Shown here one piece after another: positions 15,418 through 24,182 of a stretch of 47,036 bases of DNA (within the stretch, counting starts at the first letter, position 1; each line of letters begins with the position of its first letter). Both the position numbers and the translations under genes were made by a program. This DNA comes from Bacteroidota bacterium (GTDB lineage: Bacteria; Bacteroidota; Bacteroidia; UBA7662), in the NCBI GenBank assembly GCA_005799025.1, contig SYHX01000051.1, positions 1 through 47,036 on the forward strand, read 5' to 3'. The notes under the pieces are model-generated. The model made no database searches, was not told the origin of the DNA, and saw nothing but the letters and a program-made list of their open reading frames with translations.

Positions 15418-16620
15418 CTACCCATGCGCCTTGCGAAGGATGTCAATGGCATCGTGCAATTCCCCTTCAGAAATATTGAGCGGCGGAGCCAAGCGAAGTC
15501 GTCCCTCGTTGAACAAGAACCAATCCACCAATAGGCCTGCCTGCCAGCATCTGCTTATCCATTCCCTTGCCTTCATGGGGTCAATTTCCAATTCCAATCC
15601 AAGAAGTAATCCCCTTCCGCTTAGATGAATAGGGAATCCTGATTCAAGTGACCATTCCTTAACCCGGCCAGCAATAATTTCATGAGCCATCATGGCCCTT
15701 GCAGCCAAACCTTGGTCCCGAATCACCTCCACGACCGCTACTGCGGCGGCGGCACAAACCGGATTACCCCCGAAGGTGGTTAGGTGCCCTAAGGGGGGAT
15801 CTTCCGCGAGATGTTGCATCATAGAGGAAGATGCCGCAAAGGCACCTATCGGCAAGCCACCCCCGAGGCCTTTGGCCATGACCACCACATCAGGGACAAT
15901 ACCGTCATGCTGAAATCCAAACCATGTCCCGCAACGCCCCAGCCCTGTTTGGATCTCGTCAAAAACCAGGGCTATACCGAATTGACGGCATCGCGCTTCC
16001 AAAGCCTTCAGCCAGCCAGGATCCGCGGGCAAGGCACCCGCCTCTGCTTGCACAGCCTCCACAAAAACCCCGGCCACCCGCTCATCCAAAAAATCCAGAC
16101 AGCCTTCATCGTTGTAATCCAACAAATAGGTCTCCGGGAGCAAGGGTCTATACGGGCTGCGGTACATCTCCGAGCCCAATATGCTCAAAGCACCTTGAGT
16201 CCCTCCGTGGTAGGCATTTCGAAAGGAAACCAAACGAGTCCTGCCGCTTACCTTTTTCACCAATTTCATAGCCCCTTCGATGGCCTCAGCGCCGGAATTG
16301 GCGAAGTAAACCTGGTCAAAGGAAGGTCCCAAAAATTCATGCAGCAAAGTCGCCAAACGGACCTGTGGGTGTTGCACATGTTCACCATAGACCATGGTAT
16401 GCCAATACCGGTCCAATTGCTCGGTTACCGCCCGATGAACGACAGGATGACGGTGCCCTACAATGCTCACCGAAATTCCCGAGATAAAATCAAGGTAGCC
16501 CTTGCCGCGGTAATCGTAAATGTAAGATCCCTCCGCGCGGTCCACCTCCAAGGCCATGGACCAAGGCGAGGTTGGAGCGATATGCTTCCTGAACAGGTCC
16601 CTTAAATGGCTATGCTCCAC
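15418..16620 (-). CDS. Class III PLP-dependent aminotransferase (ArgD/GabT-like)
   Basis: A 400-residue pyridoxal-phosphate enzyme of the acetylornithine/ornithine/GABA aminotransferase family. Motifs in order are YLDFISGISV, NSGAEAIEGAMKL (phosphate binding), FRNAYHGGTQGALS (ring stacking), LVFDEIQTGLGRCG (Asp pairing with the pyridine nitrogen) and MAKGLGGGLPIGA with the Schiff-base lysine. The C-terminus ends with LRLAPPLNIS. The substrate cannot be read. No arginine genes flank it, so acetylornithine is not favoured; omega-amino acids or amino acids feeding the FAH branch are possible. It follows the Spy-like gene by 10 bases. Confidence 0.88.
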   Translation of the reverse strand: MEHSHLRDLFRKHIAPTSPWSMALEVDRAEGSYIYDYRGKGYLDFISGISVSIVGHRHPVVHRAVTEQLDRYWHTMVYGEHVQHPQVRLATLLHEFLGPSFDQVYFANSGAEAIEGAMKLVKKVSGRTRLVSFRNAYHGGTQGALSILGSEMYRSPYRPLLPETYLLDYNDEGCLDFLDERVAGVFVEAVQAEAGALPADPGWLKALEARCRQFGIALVFDEIQTGLGRCGTWFGFQHDGIVPDVVVMAKGLGGGLPIGAFAASSSMMQHLAEDPPLGHLTTFGGNPVCAAAAVAVVEVIRDQGLAARAMMAHEIIAGRVKEWSLESGFPIHLSGRGLLLGLELEIDPMKAREWISRCWQAGLLVDWFLFNEGRLRLAPPLNISEGELHDAIDILRKAHG

Positions 16621-16630
16621 AGGAGCAAAC

Positions 16631-17083
16631 TTAGCGCCTGCCGCGGTTGGGGCGCATAGGTTCCCTGCGATCTTGGATTCGTCGAATCAACTCTTTCTGG
16701 AATTCCCTTTCGGCTTGGTGCAAAACCACAAGTCTGCGTGATGGCAAAATGCCCTGCATGGATTTACGGAAATTTCTTTCGAGCTGCAATTCCTGTTCTC
16801 GAATGCTAAGCATTTCATCCAAGGCAGCGTTTGCTTTGTCGTCGCTGGAATATCCTCTGGTTCTAGATTCATCTATGAGGTCACGAATTTTGGCCCTAAG
16901 GTCTTCGCGTTGTTCATCGTATTGGTTATACACAGGCCAAAATTTCTCCGCTTCCTCGGAGCTGAGGCTCAATTCCTTGGTGAGGTAGGCAACCCTGGCC
17001 GCTTTGATTCTTTCTTGGGGCAGGGCTTCGGCCGTTGCCGCCAAGGTGCAGAGGAAAGCAAAAACGAACAAGTACTTCATCAT
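16631..17083 (-). CDS. Spy-like periplasmic protein, 'sensor of ECF-type sigma factor' family
   Basis: A 150-residue exported helical protein with the signal peptide MMKYLFVFAFLCTLAATAEA, then RIKAARVAYLTKELSLSSEEAEKFWPVYNQYDEQR, the typical L-x-x-E/Q-A-x-x-F-W-P-x-Y pattern of Bacteroidota 'sensor of ECF-type sigma factor' proteins. The rest is highly charged and coiled-coil-like, with an Arg-rich end. The fold resembles Spy/CpxP/CnrX. ATG 17083 is chosen because the listed 9-residue extension upstream is not signal-like. An AT-rich gap of 76 bases precedes it. It probably senses envelope stress and acts on the sigma factor upstream through the membrane protein between them. Confidence 0.87.
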   Translation of the reverse strand: MMKYLFVFAFLCTLAATAEALPQERIKAARVAYLTKELSLSSEEAEKFWPVYNQYDEQREDLRAKIRDLIDESRTRGYSSDDKANAALDEMLSIREQELQLERNFRKSMQGILPSRRLVVLHQAEREFQKELIRRIQDRREPMRPNRGRR

Positions 17084-17159
17084 GGCTTTATTTTGAATAA
17101 TAATTTTCATGTAAATAATTGATTTATATTGTCTTGATATTAGATATTTAAATTAACGA

Positions 17160-17690
17160 TTAAAATTCAGCCTCGGTCTCCTCCACCAAAATACCTAAGT
17201 CATGCGGCAAGGAAGGGAGGGCTTCATGCAAGGTTATAGGCTCACAGGTTAACTGATCAGCCCATTCGCTGAGGAGAACATGGTTGTTAGGATCTTGTTC
17301 CACTACCTCTTCTAAGATCTCCAAATTTGCGGCCTGCAGAACCGCTTCGTGCGCCTCCTCGATGCGAAGGTCTGCCAGCAACGCCGAAGACGAATTGGCC
17401 TCGATGGTAGGCTCATCACCGGACCACCAAAGACGCCCCAGAAACCAGGCCCCCACGACCAGTGCCAGGCTTGCCGCGACTGCCCAAGCCCTGGCATTTC
17501 CTGTCCAAGTCAGGATGACGGTCCTGCCATGAGAATTCATCCCCTTCGCATTGTCGGCCTTCTCCAAACGTGTCAAAACACGCTGGGGCAATTCGTCATA
17601 ATACCCTTCGGGAACTGGATAGTCTTGACTGAAAGGTATCTTGGGGTGGCTTTGGAAATCCATGGAGGTTAATGAATGATTTATGGACAT
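17160..17690 (-). CDS. Single-pass membrane protein, probable anti-sigma factor partner
   Basis: A 176-residue protein between the ECF sigma factor and the Spy-like sensor. The N-terminal cytoplasmic part carries YPVPEGYYDELPQRVLTRLE, a motif common in Bacteroidota proteins encoded right after ECF sigma factors. One transmembrane segment covers about residues 66-89 (WAVAASLALVVGAWFLGRLWW), followed by an acidic periplasmic tail with many Glu and Leu. There is no recognisable zinc anti-sigma motif. The topology (short cytoplasmic, TM, periplasmic) and position fit an anti-sigma role. A second start at 17663 (MDFQSHPK) is possible. Confidence 0.75.
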   Translation of the reverse strand: MSINHSLTSMDFQSHPKIPFSQDYPVPEGYYDELPQRVLTRLEKADNAKGMNSHGRTVILTWTGNARAWAVAASLALVVGAWFLGRLWWSGDEPTIEANSSSALLADLRIEEAHEAVLQAANLEILEEVVEQDPNNHVLLSEWADQLTCEPITLHEALPSLPHDLGILVEETEAEF

Positions 17691-17708
17691 AACGAGGCGG
17701 CGATTGGT

Positions 17709-18305
17709 TTAACGGCGCTTCAAGATTGCCTCTACTTTTTTGAAGGCAAAGTGATACGAGGCCTTGAGAGCTCCTTCGCTGATGCCCAGGATTTCCGACA
17801 TTTGCTCGTAAGGCAATTCGTCGTAGTACCTCATCTGGAACACCATACGCTGCTTAGGGGGCAGCCTCAGCAACGCCTTCTCCAACAAGTATTCTGGCGA
17901 ATCTATACTCTCCTGGTGGGTCACCCTTTTCAGCTCAGCCTCCATGCGGACAGTGTCGTCACTTAGAGAAAGCATATGCCGTCGTTTCTTTTGGCTCAAA
18001 TGAGAGAGGCACAAGTTCGTGGCAATTCGGTAAAGCCAGGTGTACAGACCGGAACGGGATTCAAAGCGGTCTAGGTTTTGATAGCAACGAATAAAGGTGT
18101 TTTGCAGAATATCGTCGGTTTCATCATGGTCCAATACCATGCGGCGAATATGCCAATACAAGGCTTTGCGGTATCGCTCCATCAACTTGGTAAAGGCCCG
18201 GTTGCGGGTATGCTCGTTGGCAAATTCAGCGAGTAGTTCAAGCTCCCAGGCCTTCTGGGCGGATAAGCCTTCCTGCGATGACAACGAGTCCGTTGAATCT
18301 GACAC
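17709..18305 (-). CDS. ECF-type RNA polymerase sigma factor
   Basis: A 198-residue sigma-70 family protein of the extracytoplasmic function class. Region 2 is FTKLMERYRKALYWHIRRMVLDHDETDDILQNTF... with the DDxxQ core-binding motif, and region 4 is LPPKQRMVFQMRYYDELPYEQMSEILGISEGALKASYH, including the helix-turn-helix. No region 3 is present. It lies 4 bases downstream of tsaD and 18 bases before the predicted membrane regulator, so tsaD and the sigma gene may be co-transcribed. With the next two genes it forms an envelope-stress sensing module. Confidence 0.94.
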   Translation of the reverse strand: MSDSTDSLSSQEGLSAQKAWELELLAEFANEHTRNRAFTKLMERYRKALYWHIRRMVLDHDETDDILQNTFIRCYQNLDRFESRSGLYTWLYRIATNLCLSHLSQKKRRHMLSLSDDTVRMEAELKRVTHQESIDSPEYLLEKALLRLPPKQRMVFQMRYYDELPYEQMSEILGISEGALKASYHFAFKKVEAILKRR

Positions 18306-18309
18306 AGTG

Positions 18310-19377
18310 TTAAGACTCGCCCTCTTGGCCCAGGTTTAAGACGGAAAGTTCAACGAGATAGTCCATCAACGGCCAGCGGGGTAAAGGCTTCTCGCCCATG
18401 GACTCCACAGCGACCTTCCCATGGTCCATGAGAATGCGTGCAGATGTCGCAATCATGGCCGCATTATCGGTACACCAAGTCAAAGGCGGAATATGAACCT
18501 TGCAGCCCAATTGCTCGCCCAATGCCAACATGCGGGAACGCAGCAAGGAATTGGCCGCGACACCACCTGCGAGGCCCAGGCTTCGTGGTTTCCTCTGCCC
18601 AGCATGATGCAGGACGGGTTTCATGAGCACCTCGACTACATTGGCCTGAATGGAAGCACAAAGATCGCGAAGGGCCGAATCCCTGCGATCCTCAAGGTCA
18701 GGTTTATGCTTTGCCAGATAATACAAAACACTTGTTTTCAATCCACTAAAGCTGTATGCCTCATTTCCTAATTGAGGCATGGGCCAGGAATACGCCCCTG
18801 AATCGCCTTGCGCCGCCAAACGATCCAATACAGGCCCACCCGGGTAAGGCAGCCCTAACATTTTGGCACATTTATCAAAGGCCTCCCCTGCCGCATCGTC
18901 TAAGGTTGCACAGAGGGAGCTTCCCTCCAACCAAGATTCCATCCAAACCAAATGGGTATGCCCACCTGAAACCGTCAAGGATAGCATAGGAAATATGCCT
19001 TCCTCAAGCTCCTGTTCTACAAAATGCGATACCAAATGACCATGCAAATGATTGACCCCAATCAAGGGAATATCCAGCGATAGGGCCAAACCTTTGGCAA
19101 CTGCAGCACCCACCATCAACGAGCCCATCAAACCCGGGCCTCGGGTGTAGGCAATGGCCTTAATATCGGACCAAGAGGTCGAAGTGTCGTGTATTAAATC
19201 ATTGATAATTAATGACAACCACTCCTGATGAGCCCTGGATGCCAACTCCGGGACCACTCCACCAAAGCGCTGATGCTCCTCCTGCCCCGATTGCCTCATC
19301 CCTATCAAACGATGCCCCTTCAGCAAAGCCACGGAGCTATCATCGCAGGAACTTTCGATGGCGAGTATTATTGGCAT
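18310..19377 (-). CDS. tsaD: tRNA N6-threonylcarbamoyladenosine synthase subunit TsaD
   Basis: A 355-residue universal enzyme of the Kae1/TsaD family that, with TsaB and TsaE, transfers threonylcarbamoyl to A37 of tRNAs reading ANN codons. The N-terminal IESSCDDSSVAL, the GVVPELASRAH stretch, the metal-binding HxxxH in NHLHGHLVSH and the ATP-binding VSGGHTHL are intact, as is the C-terminal LAGGVAANSLLR motif. It is the first gene of the minus-strand run and divergent from tamB, a Bacteroidota arrangement. A TATTTTTG -7 box lies about 135 bases upstream. Confidence 0.97.
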   Translation of the reverse strand: MPIILAIESSCDDSSVALLKGHRLIGMRQSGQEEHQRFGGVVPELASRAHQEWLSLIINDLIHDTSTSWSDIKAIAYTRGPGLMGSLMVGAAVAKGLALSLDIPLIGVNHLHGHLVSHFVEQELEEGIFPMLSLTVSGGHTHLVWMESWLEGSSLCATLDDAAGEAFDKCAKMLGLPYPGGPVLDRLAAQGDSGAYSWPMPQLGNEAYSFSGLKTSVLYYLAKHKPDLEDRRDSALRDLCASIQANVVEVLMKPVLHHAGQRKPRSLGLAGGVAANSLLRSRMLALGEQLGCKVHIPPLTWCTDNAAMIATSARILMDHGKVAVESMGEKPLPRWPLMDYLVELSVLNLGQEGES

Positions 19378-19511
19378 TAGAAAATAATAATAGAAAACTT
19401 AGGCTTTTTTAATACTTGTAACATCCTACAGCTTGTTACGTTTAAAGTGTAAAAATGGCTTAATTTTCATAGATTTACGCTAAAATCAATTATGAAAACC
19501 CTTTTTTCCTC

Positions 19512-19519
19512 CAAAAATA
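19512..19519 (-). promoter_or_regulatory. Candidate -7 box TATTTTTG upstream of tsaD
   Basis: TATTTTTG on the minus strand matches TAnnTTTG and lies 135 bases before the tsaD start in the tsaD-tamB gap. A TTG lies upstream but only 13 bases away, which is short. The 190-base gap is AT-rich and shows no further feature that I can support. Confidence 0.25.
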
Positions 19520-19567
19520 TCATTACTTACGTCAAGGGTTCTTAATCCGTAGCTTATTTCCTTTCCC

Positions 19568-22500
19568 ATGGAAAATCCAATTTCCCAACCCAATTCACGT
19601 TGGGGACGTTTCGCCAAAAGGCTAGGGATAATCTTGGGTATAACCACAGGTTCAGGAATTTTGATAATAGGACTTATGTTGGGAACAGGATTGGGACAAA
19701 AATGGCTTTTGGAATTTGTCTGCAATGACCTATCCAATAGGCTAGGGGTCAAAGTGCAGGCCCATGGCTTGTCTATCACTATGGACAAATTGGCCTTGGA
19801 AGAGGTCTTGTTTTTAGGATGCCAAAATGACACACTCGCAATAGTCCACCGCGGCGAGGTACGGTGGAAATCCTTGGATCCATGGGATCACCAATACCGC
19901 CTTGGATCCGTCGACATTGACCGCATCAGAGTTTGGGTCAAGCCCTCCAATACAAAGGATAGCACATCGTTGAGCACCAATTGGGACTGTGTATTCCGCA
20001 ATGCCCAACGTACCAAGACTCACGAGAGCGTAAATCTCTCTTTCACCCTCAACAGATTCCGGGCTCGCGAAGTCATTTGGATAGTTTCTGGATACCCCAA
20101 GGCCATTGATTGGATGCCCACCACGACCTCAAACTTAACCTTCAAAAAGGTCCGATACAGCGATAACCGTTGGCAGTTTGATTATTCATTCAAACAACTT
20201 TTAGCCCATAGCGCCTATCCTTACGCTGCAAAAGGCCATATTACCGGATTTTCGAACGGTGAACTTCGGGTTAGTCGATCATTCATTAAGCATCCAGAAG
20301 CTGAAATAGAAATTCCTTTGCTTACCAAAAACCCCTCCCAACCCTTAACCCTAAGCAATACCAAAATTCAAATTGCTGAAGGTCACCTAAACCGCTGGAT
20401 TCCTGCTCCAACGCCATGGCCAGCCACAACAATCCATTGCCCTGTAACAAAATGGGATAAAGGTCGATTTTTTTGGGATAATGTTACAGCACGCCTAGCA
20501 GGCGGGTTGACCGCATGGTCTACCGGGTATTGCAACATGAAACTGCCCGACGCTCAAAACAAAGCTCATAAGTTCTATCCGGACAGTTCACTTCATTTAA
20601 CTTATAGGTTAGAGTCACAACCGCAATGGGAAAGGGTCCTAACAGCTATTTTGTCCAATTCGGAGTTTTATTATCCGGGCTCAACAGGTAACATCACACC
20701 TAATATAATTCAAGCCTATTTACCCGATCCTCAAAATTGGAATATGTTGGGCCAAATAACTAACGGGTATTGGGGTTTGAGCACTGATGGCGAATTAAAT
20801 AGCGGAATTAGTCGCCTAAAATTTGAAGCAATTTCCGATTCTACCTTGACAAATTGGCTGGGCAACGCAAGTCTCAATGGCTATACCCTATCTGGCTCAA
20901 TGCGCCCATCGAATCGTTTAGCACAAAGCGGATTCCCGACATTTGAGGGCTCCCTCGGGTCAGCCGTTGCAAAGTGGTCCTTTCAAAAAGGAGATTTAGT
21001 CAAGGCACAAATCCATTTAGACTCTGTAGAACAGGGTAACGAAATCTACAGAAATTTACAGGGCTCCATCGAATTGAAATCAAATTCCTTCACTGGACAA
21101 ATCCAGATCCGCGATACCTTACATCAACTACAATCGGAATGGTCCGGACTTTTTCGCAATGGCACCCTTGAACGACTTGTAGGCAACGGGAGTATTGATT
21201 TGCAATTCCCGTTGAATCCTGAGTTCAAAGGTCCGCTTCGTGTACTTGGCAACTTTAGTTACCAAGATACAGCGAATATTATCTACGCTAAACTTTCGGA
21301 TGGCTTACTTCACTCAATTGACCATCGATTAAACGTAGAAAACGCGGTATTAACCATTAAAAATGGGGCAAGTGTCCCGGCCATTCAATTAACGGTAAAC
21401 CGTGATAGTGTTCACTGCATAGGAATTATCCGCAAGAGTCATTTTAAGCAGGTTTATGACCAGGTATTCAATTTCATTGTCGGAAATTCCCCTTCCATTG
21501 ACCCCGAAATACCTTTTAGAACCTATGTAACAATCCATAATTTAAATGATTACCTACCGTTTTTATCAAGACCACCTATATCCAAGTGCGGACAGGTTGT
21601 AGGTACAATGCAATGGTCCAGAAACCAATACGGACTTGATACTTCATGGAATAGATTGATTCGGGTCAATCTAGGATTGCCAGAATGGAAAAATTGGACT
21701 GCACAAAGCGCGGACCTTGTTTCTGAATCATTTGGCCCTTCACTTTTGGCAAAACTAGACATCAATAACCTCCAACAGAATGGGATAGATTTGTTTCGAA
21801 ATATCCGGTATCAACAAGTTCGGAATAATTACATGTCCTCCATTCGCATTGAAGGTAAAGACTCCGCGAAGACAAATTCAGCCTTTTTCATTGGTTCCTT
21901 GAACACCGCAGGCGGCCAATGGGTTCTTGGAATTGACAGCCTCAAATTCCAAATCAAAAACCAAGAATGGTCCTCCACTTCAGGGGCCAAAATTCGAAAA
22001 TACGGAGATGTTTGGGACCTTGACTCAATCCAATTAACCCATGGGGCCTCCATGCTTTCTATTAACGGGTTACTTTCGAATAAACTTGGAAATCGAATTA
22101 CCCTTGATATTCGAAATTTAGGTCTTCAACAGTTGATGGCCTTTTCTGGCAAAAAAAGCAGTTTGTTAAACGGCACAGTTAATGGGAAAATTACTGGAGA
22201 CGGCTTGTTGAACCAGCTCAATCTAACAGGAGAGCTGCGTATTCCCCGACTGCAATTGCAAGGGATGAACTTGGGTGAATTATCGATTCAATCCACTTTT
22301 GTGCCACAGAACAACCAGCTCGTCCTCCAAGCAAAACTTGATAACGGAGAAGCCCAGCCAGCTACAGTTAATGGATGGATTAATACCAATGAGCCCAGCC
22401 TACCCTGTGATTTTGTAGCCAAATTGGATATGGCCCCCCTGCAATTATTGGAATTGGCGTTAAAACCTGCAATGGACAGTATTCGAGGTGCGGCCAATGC

Positions 22501-24085
22501 CGAAATTCGTCTGACCGGCAGCTTCAAGGAACCACAAATGCGAGGATCAATTCGCATGAATGATGCTAGTTTTCGAATTCCATTTCTCAAAAATTCATAT
22601 AAAATATCAGGAGACGTTCAAGTTGAGCCGGGCCAATTTATTTTTCCTAATAGTTTCGTCCAAGACAAAGAAAGGGGTCAAGCCAAAATCACTGGCATTG
22701 TCAACCATCGTAACTTCCGTGAATGGGCCTACAGGTTTGAAATGGATAGCGCCAATGATCTCTTGGTTTTGAACGAACCCCAATTGATCAAAGGAGACTA
22801 CTACTTTGGTTTTGGAAAAATCAATGGCAACGGGTGGATTAAAGGCGATGAAAAATCAACCCAAATCCAAGTCAGCGCAGAGGCCGTCAAAGGAAGTCGG
22901 CTGATCATTCCTCTTGATGACCTCAATAAAGAGCGTACATACAATTTCATTCGTTTTAAATCCAAAAAAGGGTCGATAAATAAAGATCAAGAATCAATCA
23001 ATGAACAGGCAGTTTCATTGAGGGGTTTAGAGTTTAACCTGGGACTGACACTGAACCCAGGATGCGCAGTTACTCTTCTTCTTGACAGACGGTACGGCGA
23101 TCAAATCAAAGGTACTGGAAACGGGAATTTAAACCTGTTACTCACTAGAGAAGGGGATTTATCACTTACCGGAAATTATATTTTTGAACAAGGCAATTAC
23201 ACGTTTAACCTTGTGAATATTGTTAACAAAAATTTTGATATCAAGCGTGGTGGGCGAATCGATTGGAATGGAGATCCATATGCGGGCATTATGCAGATAG
23301 AAGCCGCTTACAAGCAATTTGCTTCAGTTAGAAATTTACTGGGAGCGAATGAAATAGTACAGACGGATCGCCGCAACATCATGGCTGTTGAGACCTATCT
23401 CAACCTTTCGGGACCTATTCTTCAGCCATCGGTTAAGTTCCGCCTCAACCTCCCCACGATTATTGATAACAATCCGAACGATTTACTTGTTCAGCAAATC
23501 ACACGAATTAATAACAATGAACAAGAGTTAAACAATCAGGTCCTCGGCTTATTGGTTTCGGGCCAATTCATTCCTTCAGAGAGTTTAAACTCAGCAAACT
23601 TTGGTATTTCCACTGGGGCAACTGCGTTCAATTCGGTAACAGAAATGTTGACGACTCGTTTGAGCAATTTACTCAACAATTCGTTAGGCGGTGGGGTAAA
23701 TCTTGGAATTAATTATCGAGGAGATCTGGGTACAGGTATTTTGAATTCAAACAATAATGTTGGCAGCACCCTTGCAGATAGTAACCGAAGAGATCTCAAT
23801 GTAGCCCTGAATACCACTTTGTTCAATAACAGGTTAGTTATTGACGGGAATTTGGGTTTGGGAAACAGCCTTCAAGTGAATTCTCGAAACATGGCCGGAG
23901 GAATTAATCTGGAATACCTTATCAACCCCAGTGGAACAATTCGTGCCAAGGCATTCAATCGTCCTGACGATCGCATTCTATTCAATCAAAGCCAAAATCT
24001 GAACTACCGTCAAGGAATTGGCATCTCGTACAACAGGAATTTTAATCGATGGAGTGAACTCATACGAAAAAACCCCCGTCAATGA
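19568..24085 (+). CDS. tamB: TamB-family translocation/assembly (DUF490) protein
   Basis: A 1505-residue envelope protein of the TamB/YdbH group. An N-terminal membrane anchor (about residues 15-45, LGIILGITTGSGILIIGLMLG) is followed by more than 1000 residues of repeated short beta strands predicted to form a taco-shaped lipid groove. The last 400 residues hold the DUF490 TamB domain, with LNLLLTREGDLSLTGNYIFEQGNYTF and GGRIDWNGDPYAGIMQIEA. In Gram-negatives TamB links inner and outer membranes for phospholipid transport or barrel assembly. It is monocistronic, divergent from tsaD and convergent with rpsA. Codons and bases look AT-richer than in the GC-rich left part. Confidence 0.93.
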   Translation: MENPISQPNSRWGRFAKRLGIILGITTGSGILIIGLMLGTGLGQKWLLEFVCNDLSNRLGVKVQAHGLSITMDKLALEEVLFLGCQNDTLAIVHRGEVRWKSLDPWDHQYRLGSVDIDRIRVWVKPSNTKDSTSLSTNWDCVFRNAQRTKTHESVNLSFTLNRFRAREVIWIVSGYPKAIDWMPTTTSNLTFKKVRYSDNRWQFDYSFKQLLAHSAYPYAAKGHITGFSNGELRVSRSFIKHPEAEIEIPLLTKNPSQPLTLSNTKIQIAEGHLNRWIPAPTPWPATTIHCPVTKWDKGRFFWDNVTARLAGGLTAWSTGYCNMKLPDAQNKAHKFYPDSSLHLTYRLESQPQWERVLTAILSNSEFYYPGSTGNITPNIIQAYLPDPQNWNMLGQITNGYWGLSTDGELNSGISRLKFEAISDSTLTNWLGNASLNGYTLSGSMRPSNRLAQSGFPTFEGSLGSAVAKWSFQKGDLVKAQIHLDSVEQGNEIYRNLQGSIELKSNSFTGQIQIRDTLHQLQSEWSGLFRNGTLERLVGNGSIDLQFPLNPEFKGPLRVLGNFSYQDTANIIYAKLSDGLLHSIDHRLNVENAVLTIKNGASVPAIQLTVNRDSVHCIGIIRKSHFKQVYDQVFNFIVGNSPSIDPEIPFRTYVTIHNLNDYLPFLSRPPISKCGQVVGTMQWSRNQYGLDTSWNRLIRVNLGLPEWKNWTAQSADLVSESFGPSLLAKLDINNLQQNGIDLFRNIRYQQVRNNYMSSIRIEGKDSAKTNSAFFIGSLNTAGGQWVLGIDSLKFQIKNQEWSSTSGAKIRKYGDVWDLDSIQLTHGASMLSINGLLSNKLGNRITLDIRNLGLQQLMAFSGKKSSLLNGTVNGKITGDGLLNQLNLTGELRIPRLQLQGMNLGELSIQSTFVPQNNQLVLQAKLDNGEAQPATVNGWINTNEPSLPCDFVAKLDMAPLQLLELALKPAMDSIRGAANAEIRLTGSFKEPQMRGSIRMNDASFRIPFLKNSYKISGDVQVEPGQFIFPNSFVQDKERGQAKITGIVNHRNFREWAYRFEMDSANDLLVLNEPQLIKGDYYFGFGKINGNGWIKGDEKSTQIQVSAEAVKGSRLIIPLDDLNKERTYNFIRFKSKKGSINKDQESINEQAVSLRGLEFNLGLTLNPGCAVTLLLDRRYGDQIKGTGNGNLNLLLTREGDLSLTGNYIFEQGNYTFNLVNIVNKNFDIKRGGRIDWNGDPYAGIMQIEAAYKQFASVRNLLGANEIVQTDRRNIMAVETYLNLSGPILQPSVKFRLNLPTIIDNNPNDLLVQQITRINNNEQELNNQVLGLLVSGQFIPSESLNSANFGISTGATAFNSVTEMLTTRLSNLLNNSLGGGVNLGINYRGDLGTGILNSNNNVGSTLADSNRRDLNVALNTTLFNNRLVIDGNLGLGNSLQVNSRNMAGGINLEYLINPSGTIRAKAFNRPDDRILFNQSQNLNYRQGIGISYNRNFNRWSELIRKNPRQ

Positions 24086-24098
24086 CGAGGGTTTCTTT
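24068..24098. terminator. Bidirectional hairpin terminator between tamB and rpsA
   Basis: AAACCCCCGT-CAATG-ACGAGGGTTT forms a 10-bp stem with one mismatch and a 5-base loop. On the plus strand it is followed by TTTCTTTG and covers the tamB stop codon. On the minus strand the GGGGG arm runs into a six-T tract, so it is the stronger intrinsic terminator in that direction, 85 or more bases after the rpsA stop. Confidence 0.7.
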
Positions 24099-24140
24099 GA
24101 GCTAAATTCATTAATCCTGAATGAGGATTCTTTGAGGTGG

Positions 24141-24182
24141 CTTTTACAAATAAGCTACTGCCTTTTACAAATAAGCTGCTGC
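24141..24182. repeat. Tandem 21-bp direct repeat abutting the rpsA stop codon
   Basis: The unit CTTTTACAAATAAGCTACTGC is followed directly by CTTTTACAAATAAGCTGCTGC, with one difference. The second copy ends on the first base of the rpsA stop codon (TAG on the minus strand), so both copies lie in the 3' untranslated region of rpsA. It looks like a recent local duplication. In the third minus frame it would encode SSLFVKG/SSLFVKA, but that is a shadow. Confidence 0.85.

Noticed and set aside
15811-16605. 264-residue plus ORF opposite the aminotransferase
   Set aside because: Antisense shadow without domain features.
19418-19439. GTAAC...GTTAC inverted repeat between tsaD and tamB
   Set aside because: Only 5-bp arms with a 12-base spacer in an AT-rich gap; expected by chance.
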